From Thiodiazotropha sp037384425 (GTDB lineage Bacteria > Pseudomonadota > Gammaproteobacteria > Chromatiales > Chromatiaceae), in contig JARROA010000001.1 in the NCBI GenBank assembly GCA_037384425.1, positions 254,049-318,048 of the forward strand: 64,000 nt of DNA, written 5' to 3'. The number at the start of each line of letters is the position of its first letter. The stretch's first letter is position 1. The notes beneath the pieces were generated by a model, which made no database searches, was not told the DNA's origin, and worked only from the letters and a program-made list of their open reading frames with translations. A program made the translations under genes and the position numbers. This document shows, piece after piece, positions 19,730 to 28,474 of the stretch.

Positions 19730-22384
19730 ATGCCGCTAAGACCCGATATCGACCCACAAGAGACACAGGAGTGGCTGGAAGCACTGGAGGCGGTGCTCGA
19801 GAACGAGGGTGTGGACCGCGCCCACTTTCTTATCGAACGCATGGTGGACAAGGCACGCCGCTCCGGCGCCTATCTGCCATTCAGCGCCAATACCGCCTAT
19901 GTCAACACCATTCCGGTCACCAAGCAGAGACGTTTTCCCGGCGATCGGGCCATGGAGCGGCGTATCCGCTCCTTCATCCGTTGGAACGCCATGGCCATGG
20001 TGGTACAGGCCAACCGTATCTCCACGGAGCTGGGTGGACACATCTCCAGTTTTGCCTCTGGCGCCACGCTCTTCGATGTTGGCTTCAATCACTTTTTCCA
20101 TGCCCCGACCGACGAGCGCGACGGCGATCTGATCTTTTTCCAGGGACATTCCGCGCCGGGTGTCTACGCCCGGGCCTTTCTGGAGGGTCGTCTGTCCGAA
20201 GACCAGCTCTACAGCTTCCGTCAGGAGGTGGATGGAAACGGTCTCTCTTCCTATCCCCATCCCTGGCTGATGCCGGGCTTCTGGCAATTCCCCACGGTCT
20301 CCATGGGCCTGGGCCCGTTGATGGCGATCTATCAGGCCCGCTTCATGCGTTATCTGCATGACCGTGGGGTTCTGAATACGGATGAGCGAAAGATCTGGGC
20401 CTTCTGTGGCGACGGCGAGATGGACGAGCCCGAGGCGCTGGGTGCGATCTCCCTGGCCGGCCGCGAACGCTTGGACAACCTAGTCTTCGTCATCAACTGT
20501 AACCTTCAGCGACTGGACGGGCCGGTTCGCGGCAACGGCAAGATCATTCAGGAGCTGGAAGCGGTCTTCCGTGGCGCCGGTTGGAATGTGATCAAGGTGA
20601 TCTGGGGCGGCTATTGGGATCCCCTGTTTGCGCGCGACAAGAACGGCACCCTGCTCAAGCGCATGGAAGAGTGCGTGGACGGTGACTATCAGGCCTATAA
20701 GGCGAAAGGCGGTGCCTACACACGCGAGCACTTCTTCGGCAAATATCCCGAGTTGGAGGAGATGGTCGCCAACATGACGGACGAGGATATCTGGCGTCTC
20801 AATCGAGGTGGCCACGATCCGCACAAGGTCTACGCCGCCTATGCCGAGGCGGTTTCGCACAAGGGACAGCCGACGGTGATTCTGGCCAAGACGGTCAAGG
20901 GGTACGGCATGGGCATCGCGGGCGAAGGGCAGAACATCACTCACTCCCAGAAGAAGATGGGCGAAGCGGCGCTCAAGGCCTTCCGTGACCGCTTCAATAT
21001 TCCGATCTCGGACGACCAGATCGGTGCTGCGCCATTCTATAAACCGCCGTCAGAGAGCGAAGAGATGAAGTACATGCACGAGCGGCGCCAGGCGCTGGGT
21101 GGCTATCTGCCGCAGCGACGCACCAAGGTGGAGCCGCTGCAGGTGCCGCCGCTGGAGGATTTCAGCGCCTTGCTCGAGGGTAGCGGCGATCGTGAACAGT
21201 CGACCACCATGGCCTTCGTACGTCTGCTGAACATTTTGATCCGTGACAAAAAGGTGGGCAAACAGATCGTTCCCATCGTACCCGACGAGGCGCGGACCTT
21301 CGGTATGGAAGGCATGTTCAGGCAACTCGGCATCTACTCCTCGGTGGGGCAGCTCTATGAACCGGTGGACGCCGATCAGGTGATGTTCTACCGCGAGGAT
21401 AAAAAGGGACAGATCCTGCAGGAGGGTATCAATGAGGCGGGAGCCATGTCCTCCTGGATTGCCGCGGCCACCGCCTACAGCAATCACGGGGTCAACATGA
21501 TCCCGTTCTACATCTACTACTCCATGTTCGGCTTCCAGCGTGTCGGCGATCTGGCCTGGGCGGCGGGAGACATGCAGGCACGCGGGTTTCTCATCGGCGG
21601 CACCGCCGGTCGCACTACCCTGGCCGGTGAAGGTCTGCAACACCAGGATGGCCACAGCCACCTGCTGGCCGCCACCATCCCCAATTGTGTTACCTACGAT
21701 CCCGCCTTTGCCTATGAGCTGGCGGTGATCGTACAGGACGGCATGCGCCGCATGTATCAGGAGCAGGAGAGCATCTTCTATTACATCACGGTGATGAATG
21801 AGAACTACCTCCAGCCGGCGATGCCGGAAGGCGTGGAGGAAGGCATCGTACGCGGTATCTATCCGCTGCAGCAGGGCGGCAAGCGCAAGCTTCGGGTGCA
21901 GCTGCTTGGCAGTGGCACCATCCTGCGCGAGGTGATCGCGGCTGCCGAGTTGCTGGAGAAGGACTTCCAGGTTTCCGCCGATGTCTGGAGCGTCACCAGT
22001 TTCAACGAATTGCGGCGAGACGGCCAGGACGTGGAGCGCTGGAACATGCTGCATCCCGAAGAGAAGCCGCGCAGCAGCTATGTGGCCGAGCAGCTGGCTG
22101 GGCTCAAGGGCCCGATCATTGCCGCCACCGACTATATACGCGGCTATGCAGAGCAGATCCGTCCCTATCTTTCAACGCGCTACAGCGTGCTCGGAACCGA
22201 CGGTTTCGGGCGCAGCGACATGCGCAGCCAGTTGAGAAAATTTTTCGAAGTGAATCGCTATTATGTGGTGGTTGCGGCACTGAAGGCGCTGGCCGATGAG
22301 GGTGCGCTCAAGCCGGAAACCGTCTCCCAGGCGATGAAGAAATACAAGATCGATCCTGACAAGCCCAATCCGACCACGGTCTGA
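19730..22384 (+). CDS. aceE: Pyruvate dehydrogenase E1 component, homodimeric type
   Basis: E1 decarboxylates pyruvate on thiamine diphosphate and reductively acetylates the lipoyl group of E2. The 884-residue length matches the E. coli-type homodimeric E1. Visible segments include NTAYVNTIP, GGHISSFASGATLFDVGFNHFF-type substrate loop words, the TPP motif GDGEMDEPEALGAI with NCNLQRLDGPVRGN, and the pyrimidine-domain YYSMFGFQRVGDLAWAAGDM region. It begins the aceE-aceF pair. The second complex-forming gene, lpdA, is 6 kb further on, past two unrelated genes. An AGAGAT word precedes the ATG; the ribosome site is modest. Confidence 0.98.
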   Translation: MPLRPDIDPQETQEWLEALEAVLENEGVDRAHFLIERMVDKARRSGAYLPFSANTAYVNTIPVTKQRRFPGDRAMERRIRSFIRWNAMAMVVQANRISTELGGHISSFASGATLFDVGFNHFFHAPTDERDGDLIFFQGHSAPGVYARAFLEGRLSEDQLYSFRQEVDGNGLSSYPHPWLMPGFWQFPTVSMGLGPLMAIYQARFMRYLHDRGVLNTDERKIWAFCGDGEMDEPEALGAISLAGRERLDNLVFVINCNLQRLDGPVRGNGKIIQELEAVFRGAGWNVIKVIWGGYWDPLFARDKNGTLLKRMEECVDGDYQAYKAKGGAYTREHFFGKYPELEEMVANMTDEDIWRLNRGGHDPHKVYAAYAEAVSHKGQPTVILAKTVKGYGMGIAGEGQNITHSQKKMGEAALKAFRDRFNIPISDDQIGAAPFYKPPSESEEMKYMHERRQALGGYLPQRRTKVEPLQVPPLEDFSALLEGSGDREQSTTMAFVRLLNILIRDKKVGKQIVPIVPDEARTFGMEGMFRQLGIYSSVGQLYEPVDADQVMFYREDKKGQILQEGINEAGAMSSWIAAATAYSNHGVNMIPFYIYYSMFGFQRVGDLAWAAGDMQARGFLIGGTAGRTTLAGEGLQHQDGHSHLLAATIPNCVTYDPAFAYELAVIVQDGMRRMYQEQESIFYYITVMNENYLQPAMPEGVEEGIVRGIYPLQQGGKRKLRVQLLGSGTILREVIAAAELLEKDFQVSADVWSVTSFNELRRDGQDVERWNMLHPEEKPRSSYVAEQLAGLKGPIIAATDYIRGYAEQIRPYLSTRYSVLGTDGFGRSDMRSQLRKFFEVNRYYVVVAALKALADEGALKPETVSQAMKKYKIDPDKPNPTTV

Positions 22385-22488
22385 GACGCGCGTTCGCGTG
22401 CTTGGCAGGCGTCATGACCCGGCGGCAAGCAGGCCGCGGTGTCCGACAAAGAAGAGTTTGATGCCGTAATGGCAGAAGAGGAGTAGAC

Positions 22489-23820
22489 GTGGCAAATACA
22501 ACAGATGTCCTGTTGCCTGATATCGGTGATTTCGAATCGGTCGAGATCATCGAGATACTGGTTTCCGAGGGTGACGAGGTCGCCGTCGAGGATTCGCTGC
22601 TGACCTTGGAAAGCGACAAGGCGACCATGGAGATTCCTTCACCCGAGGCAGGTGTCGTCAAGTCGCTGGCGGTGAAAGTGGGTGATCGGATCAGTGAAGG
22701 CGACAGGATCCTCACCTTGGAGACCCAAAGCAGAACCAGCGAAGAAACCACGACGAAAGATAAGACTCCCGAACCCTCTTCCGAGGAGGTCGAATCGGTA
22801 CAGGCGCCGGCTCCAGCGGCGAGTGAGGCGGCAGTGGAACAGCAGCGTCGCCCGGGCGACAAAGAGCCTTTGATTCCGCCAGTGCCGGTGGGGGACACCG
22901 TCAGTGAGGGCAAAACACCCCATGCCAGCCCCAGCGTGCGACGTTTTGCCCGGGAACTTGGGGTTGACCTGAATCTGGTCAAGGGTAGCGGTCCCAAAGG
23001 TAGAGTGACCCGCGACGATGTGCAAAATTTCGTCAAACGCTCGTTGCAGGGTGGACAGGTAGCGCGGGCCGCCGCCTCTCCCTTCGATCTGCCGGCTGGG
23101 CCCGAGGTCGACTATGCCAAATTCGGCGAGATCGAAACCCAGCCCCTCAACCGGATCAAGAAGATCAGTGGTGCCCATCTTCATCGTTGCTGGCTGACCG
23201 TTCCTCATGTCACCCAGTTCGATGAGGCGGATATCACCGAGCTGGAGGCATTCCGCAAGGCGCAAAAGGTAATGGCGGAGAAGCAGGACATTCGTCTCAC
23301 CTTCATGCCTTTCCTCATGAAAGCCGTGGCCGCCGCGCTCAAACAGATGCCGATCTTCAACGCAGCGCTGGCACCCGAGGGTGACAGTCTGATCTATCGA
23401 CACTATGTCCATATCGGGATTGCCGTCGATACCCCGAATGGTCTTGTGGTACCGGTGATCAGGGATGTGGATCAGAAAGGGGTTTTTGACTTGGCGCGTG
23501 AGCTGATGACCGTAAGCGCCAAAGCGAGGGAGGGTAAGTTGGCGCCTGCGGACATGCAGGGGGGATGCTTCTCCATCTCCAGCTTGGGTGGCATTGGCGG
23601 CACTGCGTTCACTCCGATCGTCAATGCGCCCGAAGTGGCGATCCTGGGGATCTCCCGCAGCAGTATGCAGCCGGTATGGGATGGCGATGCCTTCCAACCC
23701 CGATTGATGTTACCGCTCTCTCTTTCCTACGATCATCGCGTCATCGACGGCGCAGACGGGGCCCGCTTCACCTCGCTCCTCTCCGGGCTGCTGGGGGATA
23801 TCCGGCGGCTGCTACTCTAG
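22489..23820 (+). CDS. aceF: Pyruvate dehydrogenase E2 (dihydrolipoamide acetyltransferase)
   Basis: E2 passes the acetyl group from lipoate to CoA and forms the core of the complex. The 443-residue protein starts with GTG, 7 bases after GAGGAG. It has a single lipoyl domain (residues 1-80; lipoyl Lys in LESDKATME), an Ala/Pro/Glu linker, a peripheral-subunit-binding domain (SPSVRRFARELGV with GPKGRVTRDDV, about 145-185), and the catalytic domain ending in the active-site SYDHRVIDGADG. Many gammaproteobacterial AceF proteins have two or three lipoyl domains; here one sits on E2 and another on the E3 fusion lpdA, whose lipoyl domain is closely similar. It lies 104 bases after aceE. Confidence 0.97.
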   Translation: MANTTDVLLPDIGDFESVEIIEILVSEGDEVAVEDSLLTLESDKATMEIPSPEAGVVKSLAVKVGDRISEGDRILTLETQSRTSEETTTKDKTPEPSSEEVESVQAPAPAASEAAVEQQRRPGDKEPLIPPVPVGDTVSEGKTPHASPSVRRFARELGVDLNLVKGSGPKGRVTRDDVQNFVKRSLQGGQVARAAASPFDLPAGPEVDYAKFGEIETQPLNRIKKISGAHLHRCWLTVPHVTQFDEADITELEAFRKAQKVMAEKQDIRLTFMPFLMKAVAAALKQMPIFNAALAPEGDSLIYRHYVHIGIAVDTPNGLVVPVIRDVDQKGVFDLARELMTVSAKAREGKLAPADMQGGCFSISSLGGIGGTAFTPIVNAPEVAILGISRSSMQPVWDGDAFQPRLMLPLSLSYDHRVIDGADGARFTSLLSGLLGDIRRLLL

Positions 23821-23836
23821 ACCTGGGTGTCGGCAT

Positions 23837-23857
23837 CACCTCCCTCCAGGGGAGGTG
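23837..23857 (+). terminator. Hairpin after aceF (no T-run)
   Basis: An 8-bp perfect stem, cacctccc/gggaggtg, with a 5-base loop lies 16 bases after the aceF stop. No T-run follows. The rest of the gap to the next gene (24103) has an interrupted palindrome gatcca/tggatc near 23915 and no gene. Confidence 0.4.
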
Positions 23858-24103
23858 GCTGTGATCGCGACTACTCTAACCGGTGATTTTTCAACAAATT
23901 ATCTAGATCCAGATCAATTGGATCGCAATTCCTTCTGTTCACATACAGGCCCCGTCTCTACGATTTAAAGTTGCCTCGTCAGAGGCCGATATACACCTGA
24001 GGGAGCGGTTCTTTTCATGGCAGAAGCCCATTTGGGGTTTTTGGGGCAGGGATGGCCTATGTCTCCCCACCAGCGGTCATGCCCGAAAGCTTATTTGTGC
24101 TGG

Positions 24104-25060
24104 ATGCGTAACATACTGATTTTTCTAATTTCATTGGTTGTCTCTGTCGGTCTGTACGGGGCCGATGCCAGGAATGAGGCGATCAAACCCCTGCCTTTGC
24201 AGCAGCCCCTCGACCTGCAGCTGGTGGCACTGGGAGATCGGCTGTTTCACGACGCGAGACTCTCGCAGGACAACACCATCAGTTGTGCCAGCTGTCATGT
24301 GCTCTCAACCGGTGGAACGGATGGTTCCGCGCGCTCGATTGGTGTGGGCGGTGCGAGAGGTGGCATCAAGGCTCCGACCGTCTACAACAGCGGCTTCAAT
24401 TTTGTCCAATTCTGGGACGGCAGGGCGGAGACCCTGGAGGAACAGGCAAATGGTCCTGTGCACAATCCGCTCGAGATGGCATCGAACTGGCCGGAGGTAA
24501 TGAACAAACTGCAAGCCGATCCGGAAATGGTGAAGGCCTTCAATGAGCTCTTCCCGGAGGGTATTTCCGAGCAGGCCATCGTCAGGGCGATCGCCGAATT
24601 TGAGAAATCATTGGTGACGACCAACTCCCGGTTTGATCGCTGGTTGCGTGGAGACGATGAGGCCATAACTTCGTTCGAACTCTGGGGCTATCAGCTGTTC
24701 AAGAACTACGGCTGCATCAGCTGCCATCAGGGTATTAACGTGGGTGGTAATCTGTTCGCCTACATGGGCGCCATGGGCGACTATTTCGCAGATCGTGGCC
24801 GCGAGATCACCGATGCCGATCTGGGTCGTTTCAATGTCACGAAAAAAGTCGACGACAAGCACTTTTTCAAAGTGCCCAGTCTGCGTTTGGCAGCCATCAA
24901 TCCTCCATACTTCCATGACGGATCCACGAGCACTCTGGCCGAAGCCGTGAAGATCATGGGGCGCTATCAACTCGGACGCGAGATACCGGAGCAAGATATC
25001 GAGGCCATCGTTGCCTTTCTGCATACATTGGTCGGTGAACATCAAAGGTTGAAGCCATGA
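24104..25060 (+). CDS. Diheme cytochrome c peroxidase (MauG/CcpA family)
   Basis: The family reduces hydrogen peroxide in the periplasm using electrons from small c-type cytochromes, or oxidises partner proteins. The 318-residue product has a signal peptide (RNILIFLISLVVSVGLYGADA) and two heme-binding CxxCH sites: CASCH in the N-terminal domain and CISCH in the C-terminal domain. The stretch LGDRLFHDARLSQDNTISC is the family N-terminal hallmark. SLRLAAINPPYFHDGST supplies the second-domain conserved loop. The ATG at 24104 is chosen since it starts the signal peptide. The last 4 bases overlap the start of the GGDEF-EAL gene (ATGA), so the two are translationally coupled. Its place between aceF and lpdA is unusual. 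Confidence 0.92.
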   Translation: MRNILIFLISLVVSVGLYGADARNEAIKPLPLQQPLDLQLVALGDRLFHDARLSQDNTISCASCHVLSTGGTDGSARSIGVGGARGGIKAPTVYNSGFNFVQFWDGRAETLEEQANGPVHNPLEMASNWPEVMNKLQADPEMVKAFNELFPEGISEQAIVRAIAEFEKSLVTTNSRFDRWLRGDDEAITSFELWGYQLFKNYGCISCHQGINVGGNLFAYMGAMGDYFADRGREITDADLGRFNVTKKVDDKHFFKVPSLRLAAINPPYFHDGSTSTLAEAVKIMGRYQLGREIPEQDIEAIVAFLHTLVGEHQRLKP

Positions 25061-28000
25061 GCCTGCGCGGTTCCATAAATGCCAAACGCAGCCTTTTGTT
25101 GATCACGCTGAGTATCGTGTTGATTCTGCTGCTTGGCATGTTGTGGGATGACGACTCTTTGGAACATGCCGAGGTTTCCAGTCAATTGATCGAACTGAAG
25201 GAGTTGGATGCACGGCTCGACAGGGACGTGCTGAAAATCACTTCATTCCTGCTGGCCCACTACGATAGCCTGGTCCAGACCACACAACGTCTGCATCAAC
25301 TGAAGAACGAGATGCGGATTCCAGGGCAGAGCAAATACAAGACCCTGGATGACGAAATTGTCAACTACTGGCGGGCCATGGACAAAAAGCTGGAAGCCTT
25401 GGAGCGGATCAAGTTTCAGGCTGCGGTGGTTCGTAACGGCATCCTCTATCTTCCGGTAGCCGCCGCCTCGATGAAACAGATCGATCGCGCCATCTATCTG
25501 CAGGTGATGGAGTTATTGAATCAACTCTATGTGTTCGATCTTTTTTATTCCGACAGTCAATTGTCCTCGATTCGTCTTGGTCTGGAACAGCTGAAACGCA
25601 TCCACCACACCAATCCGGAGAAGCAGGATATCCTCGACAACATGCTCTTTCATATCGAGGCGAACCTCAATGATCTGGCCAAGCTGGGCGAGTTGAAAAG
25701 GCAGTATCTCAGCATCCCGACGCTGGAGAGTTTCGAACATCTGCATACCAGGTATGAGAGGCATCGGGTGAATGAAACCCGAACCAAACAGGCCATGATC
25801 ATCTCCTTGACCATTGCCGTATTCGCGCTGATCATCGGGCTTTGGTATCTGATACGCAGCCTGCAACACGCGCATCAGGCGGTCAACCGTTCCTGGAGCC
25901 GGTTGCACGATGCGGTAGAAAATCTCTCGGAGGCATTCGCCCTGTTCGACGCGCAAGGGCGATTGGTGCTTTTCAATCACCGCTATTCTGAATTCTATCC
26001 CTGGCTCAAGGACTGGCTGTTGGAAGGTGTCACTCTTCAGACACTGATGTCGGTAACCGGCAACCGTGTTCAGTATCTCGAGGTGGAGGGGAAGCCGCTG
26101 CAACACGATCAGCCCCAGGGTCAGTATCTAGAGCGCACCGCCGAGAATGGATGGTATCTCGCCAGCAACAACCCGACTTCCGAAGGCGGCATGGTCTGTG
26201 TGCGCTCGGATATCACCGAGTCCAAACGTAGCGAAGCCGATCTGCGCAAGCTGGGTCGGGCGCTGGAGCAGAGCCCGGCGTCTGTCATCATCACTTCGAT
26301 CGATGGCATCATCGAGTATGTCAATCCGAAATTCGAAGAGGTATCGGGCTATACCGCGAAGGAGGCGATCGGACAGAATCCGCGTATTCTGAAGAGCGGG
26401 GACAAGTCGCAGGAAGACTATAAAGCGATGTGGGACACCCTGCTTGCCGGTAAGGAGTGGCGAGGCGTATTTCACAACAAACGCAAAGACGATTCCATCT
26501 ACTGGGAAGCCGCCTCGATCTCACCACTGCGTGACGAGTCGGGCAAGATCACCCATTTCATCGCCGTCAAGGAGGACGTTACCGCCCAGAAGCGTGCGGA
26601 AGACCAGCTGCGCATGAACGCGACGGTATTCGATACCACTTCCGAAGGCATCATGGTCACGGATGGCGACAACCTGATCAAGACGGTAAATCCCGCCTTC
26701 AGCCGGATTACCGGTTACGAGGCCGAGGAGGTGATCGGCCGTTCACCCGGAATGCTCAGCTCCGGCAGGCATACCGATGCCTTCTATGAGCAGCTCTGGT
26801 CGGCGGTGATCCAGAACGGCTATTGGAGCGGCGAGATCTGGAATCGGCGCAAGGACGGCAGCGTCTTTCCGGAGTGGCTCTCCATTGCCGCCATCAAGGG
26901 CAATGACGGCATCGTCAAGGAGTACGTGGCGGTCTTTTCCGATATCACCAAACACAAGCAGGACGAGGAGAAGATTCGCTATCAGGCCAATTTCGATGCC
27001 CTAACCGCGTTACCCAATCGTTCCCTGCTGACAGATCGCCTTTCGCAGGCGATCCTCTCCGCTAACCGCGAGAACTGGAAACTGGCGCTGTTGTTCATCG
27101 ACCTGGATCAGTTCAAGGTGGTCAATGACACCTTCGGTCACGTGATGGGTGACGAACTGCTCCAGCTGGTGGCCAAGCGTATACGCAAATGCGTGCGCGA
27201 AGCGGACACGGTGGCGCGGTTCGGCGGCGACGAGTTCGTTATCCTGATGCAGGACGTGACCGATCTGGAGGCGCCGGCCCTGGTCGCATCCAAGGTAATC
27301 ACCGAGGTGACGCGTTCATTCATCCTCTACGAGCGCGAAATCTATATCGGTGCCAGTGTCGGCATTACCGTCTATCCGGACGATGCCCTGACCCCGGATG
27401 CCCTCCTGCGCAACGCGGACATGGCCATGTATCAGGCCAAGGAAAGGGGCAGAAACAATTACCAGTTTTTCACCGCCTCGATGCAGCGTCAGACCATCGA
27501 GCGCCAGCAGTTGGAGCAGGACCTGCGTCAGGCCCTGCAGCGCAACGAGTTGGAACTCTACTATCAGCCGGTGATCGACGCGCGTTCAAATCGTGTCAGC
27601 AGTCTGGAAGCGCTGCTGCGTTGGAATCACCCCAAGAGAGGGCGCGTGTCGCCCGATATCTTCATCCCGCTAGCGGAAGATTGCGGTCTGATCGGGCCGA
27701 TCGGTGAGTGGGTGGTGAAGCAAGCCTGCACCCAGCTGAGCCATTGGCAGCGCTATGGTCATGATCAACTCTCGGTGGCCATCAATCTCTCGAGCCGACA
27801 GCGGGAGCTCGGTCTTGAAACCGACTATCTCAGGCAGATTCTGGATGAGGTGGGCCTGGAAGCACAGTATGTCACGCTCGAGATCACCGAGAGTCTCCTG
27901 ATGCGCGATACCGAAGAGTCTGTCGAGTGGCTGAGTCGTTTCAAGGCGCTCGGTGTGAAACTCTCGGTGGACGATTTCGGCACCGGCTACTCCTCGCTGA

Positions 28001-28287
28001 GTTATCTCAAGCGGTTTCCGGTGGACGCCCTGAAGATCGATCGCTCCTTCGTCAGTGATCTGCCGGATGACAAGGAGAGCGTCTCGCTGGTCAGGACCAT
28101 CATCGCCATGGCGCAAAGCCTGAATCTCGGCCTGGTCGCCGAAGGTGTGGAAAACCAAGCCCAGATGGCCTTCATGACAGCCGAAGGCTGCAATCTATTG
28201 CAAGGTTACTACTACGCCAAACCCATGTCGGTGAAGGCGTTGGAAAACTGGCTCGAGAAAGATCTGAAGGTCACCATCGCCAACTGA
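25057..28287 (+). CDS. Membrane sensor with PAS, GGDEF and EAL domains (c-di-GMP turnover)
   Basis: This is a 1076-residue inner-membrane protein. A first membrane helix (about 12-30) is followed by a long all-helical periplasmic region (about 35-245, resembling DAHL sensory domains), then a second helix (about 247-267). Three PAS domains follow (about 290-640). The GGDEF domain (about 645-805) has an intact GGDEF site and an intact inhibitory RxxD (READ five residues before it). The EAL domain (about 820-1070) has EALLRW and DDFGTGYSSLSYL. Both making and breaking of cyclic di-GMP are therefore chemically possible. The gene overlaps the diheme peroxidase by 4 bases, which suggests that periplasmic peroxide or redox state is the paired theme. 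That link is inference. Confidence 0.93.
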   Translation: MSLRGSINAKRSLLLITLSIVLILLLGMLWDDDSLEHAEVSSQLIELKELDARLDRDVLKITSFLLAHYDSLVQTTQRLHQLKNEMRIPGQSKYKTLDDEIVNYWRAMDKKLEALERIKFQAAVVRNGILYLPVAAASMKQIDRAIYLQVMELLNQLYVFDLFYSDSQLSSIRLGLEQLKRIHHTNPEKQDILDNMLFHIEANLNDLAKLGELKRQYLSIPTLESFEHLHTRYERHRVNETRTKQAMIISLTIAVFALIIGLWYLIRSLQHAHQAVNRSWSRLHDAVENLSEAFALFDAQGRLVLFNHRYSEFYPWLKDWLLEGVTLQTLMSVTGNRVQYLEVEGKPLQHDQPQGQYLERTAENGWYLASNNPTSEGGMVCVRSDITESKRSEADLRKLGRALEQSPASVIITSIDGIIEYVNPKFEEVSGYTAKEAIGQNPRILKSGDKSQEDYKAMWDTLLAGKEWRGVFHNKRKDDSIYWEAASISPLRDESGKITHFIAVKEDVTAQKRAEDQLRMNATVFDTTSEGIMVTDGDNLIKTVNPAFSRITGYEAEEVIGRSPGMLSSGRHTDAFYEQLWSAVIQNGYWSGEIWNRRKDGSVFPEWLSIAAIKGNDGIVKEYVAVFSDITKHKQDEEKIRYQANFDALTALPNRSLLTDRLSQAILSANRENWKLALLFIDLDQFKVVNDTFGHVMGDELLQLVAKRIRKCVREADTVARFGGDEFVILMQDVTDLEAPALVASKVITEVTRSFILYEREIYIGASVGITVYPDDALTPDALLRNADMAMYQAKERGRNNYQFFTASMQRQTIERQQLEQDLRQALQRNELELYYQPVIDARSNRVSSLEALLRWNHPKRGRVSPDIFIPLAEDCGLIGPIGEWVVKQACTQLSHWQRYGHDQLSVAINLSSRQRELGLETDYLRQILDEVGLEAQYVTLEITESLLMRDTEESVEWLSRFKALGVKLSVDDFGTGYSSLSYLKRFPVDALKIDRSFVSDLPDDKESVSLVRTIIAMAQSLNLGLVAEGVENQAQMAFMTAEGCNLLQGYYYAKPMSVKALENWLEKDLKVTIAN

Positions 28288-28474
28288 CGTCCAGGCCGGT
28301 TGCTCCGGTCGGCCTTCCGTTTGAGTCCTTGCCTCCGGTTTGCCGGTCATATTCCTCGTACGGGTACGCTTTATCAGACAGAAATGCTATAAAGCGAAAC
28401 TACAAGCCCATAAGAAACTACTATCCACGTACTGGACGGCACCTGCCCGACAGTCGAACCAATCGAGGACTATG

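Noticed and set aside
23821..24103. c-di-GMP riboswitch ahead of the peroxidase/GGDEF-EAL pair
   Set aside because: The GEMM core words and tetraloop/receptor pattern are not present; only a hairpin and a short palindrome are seen.
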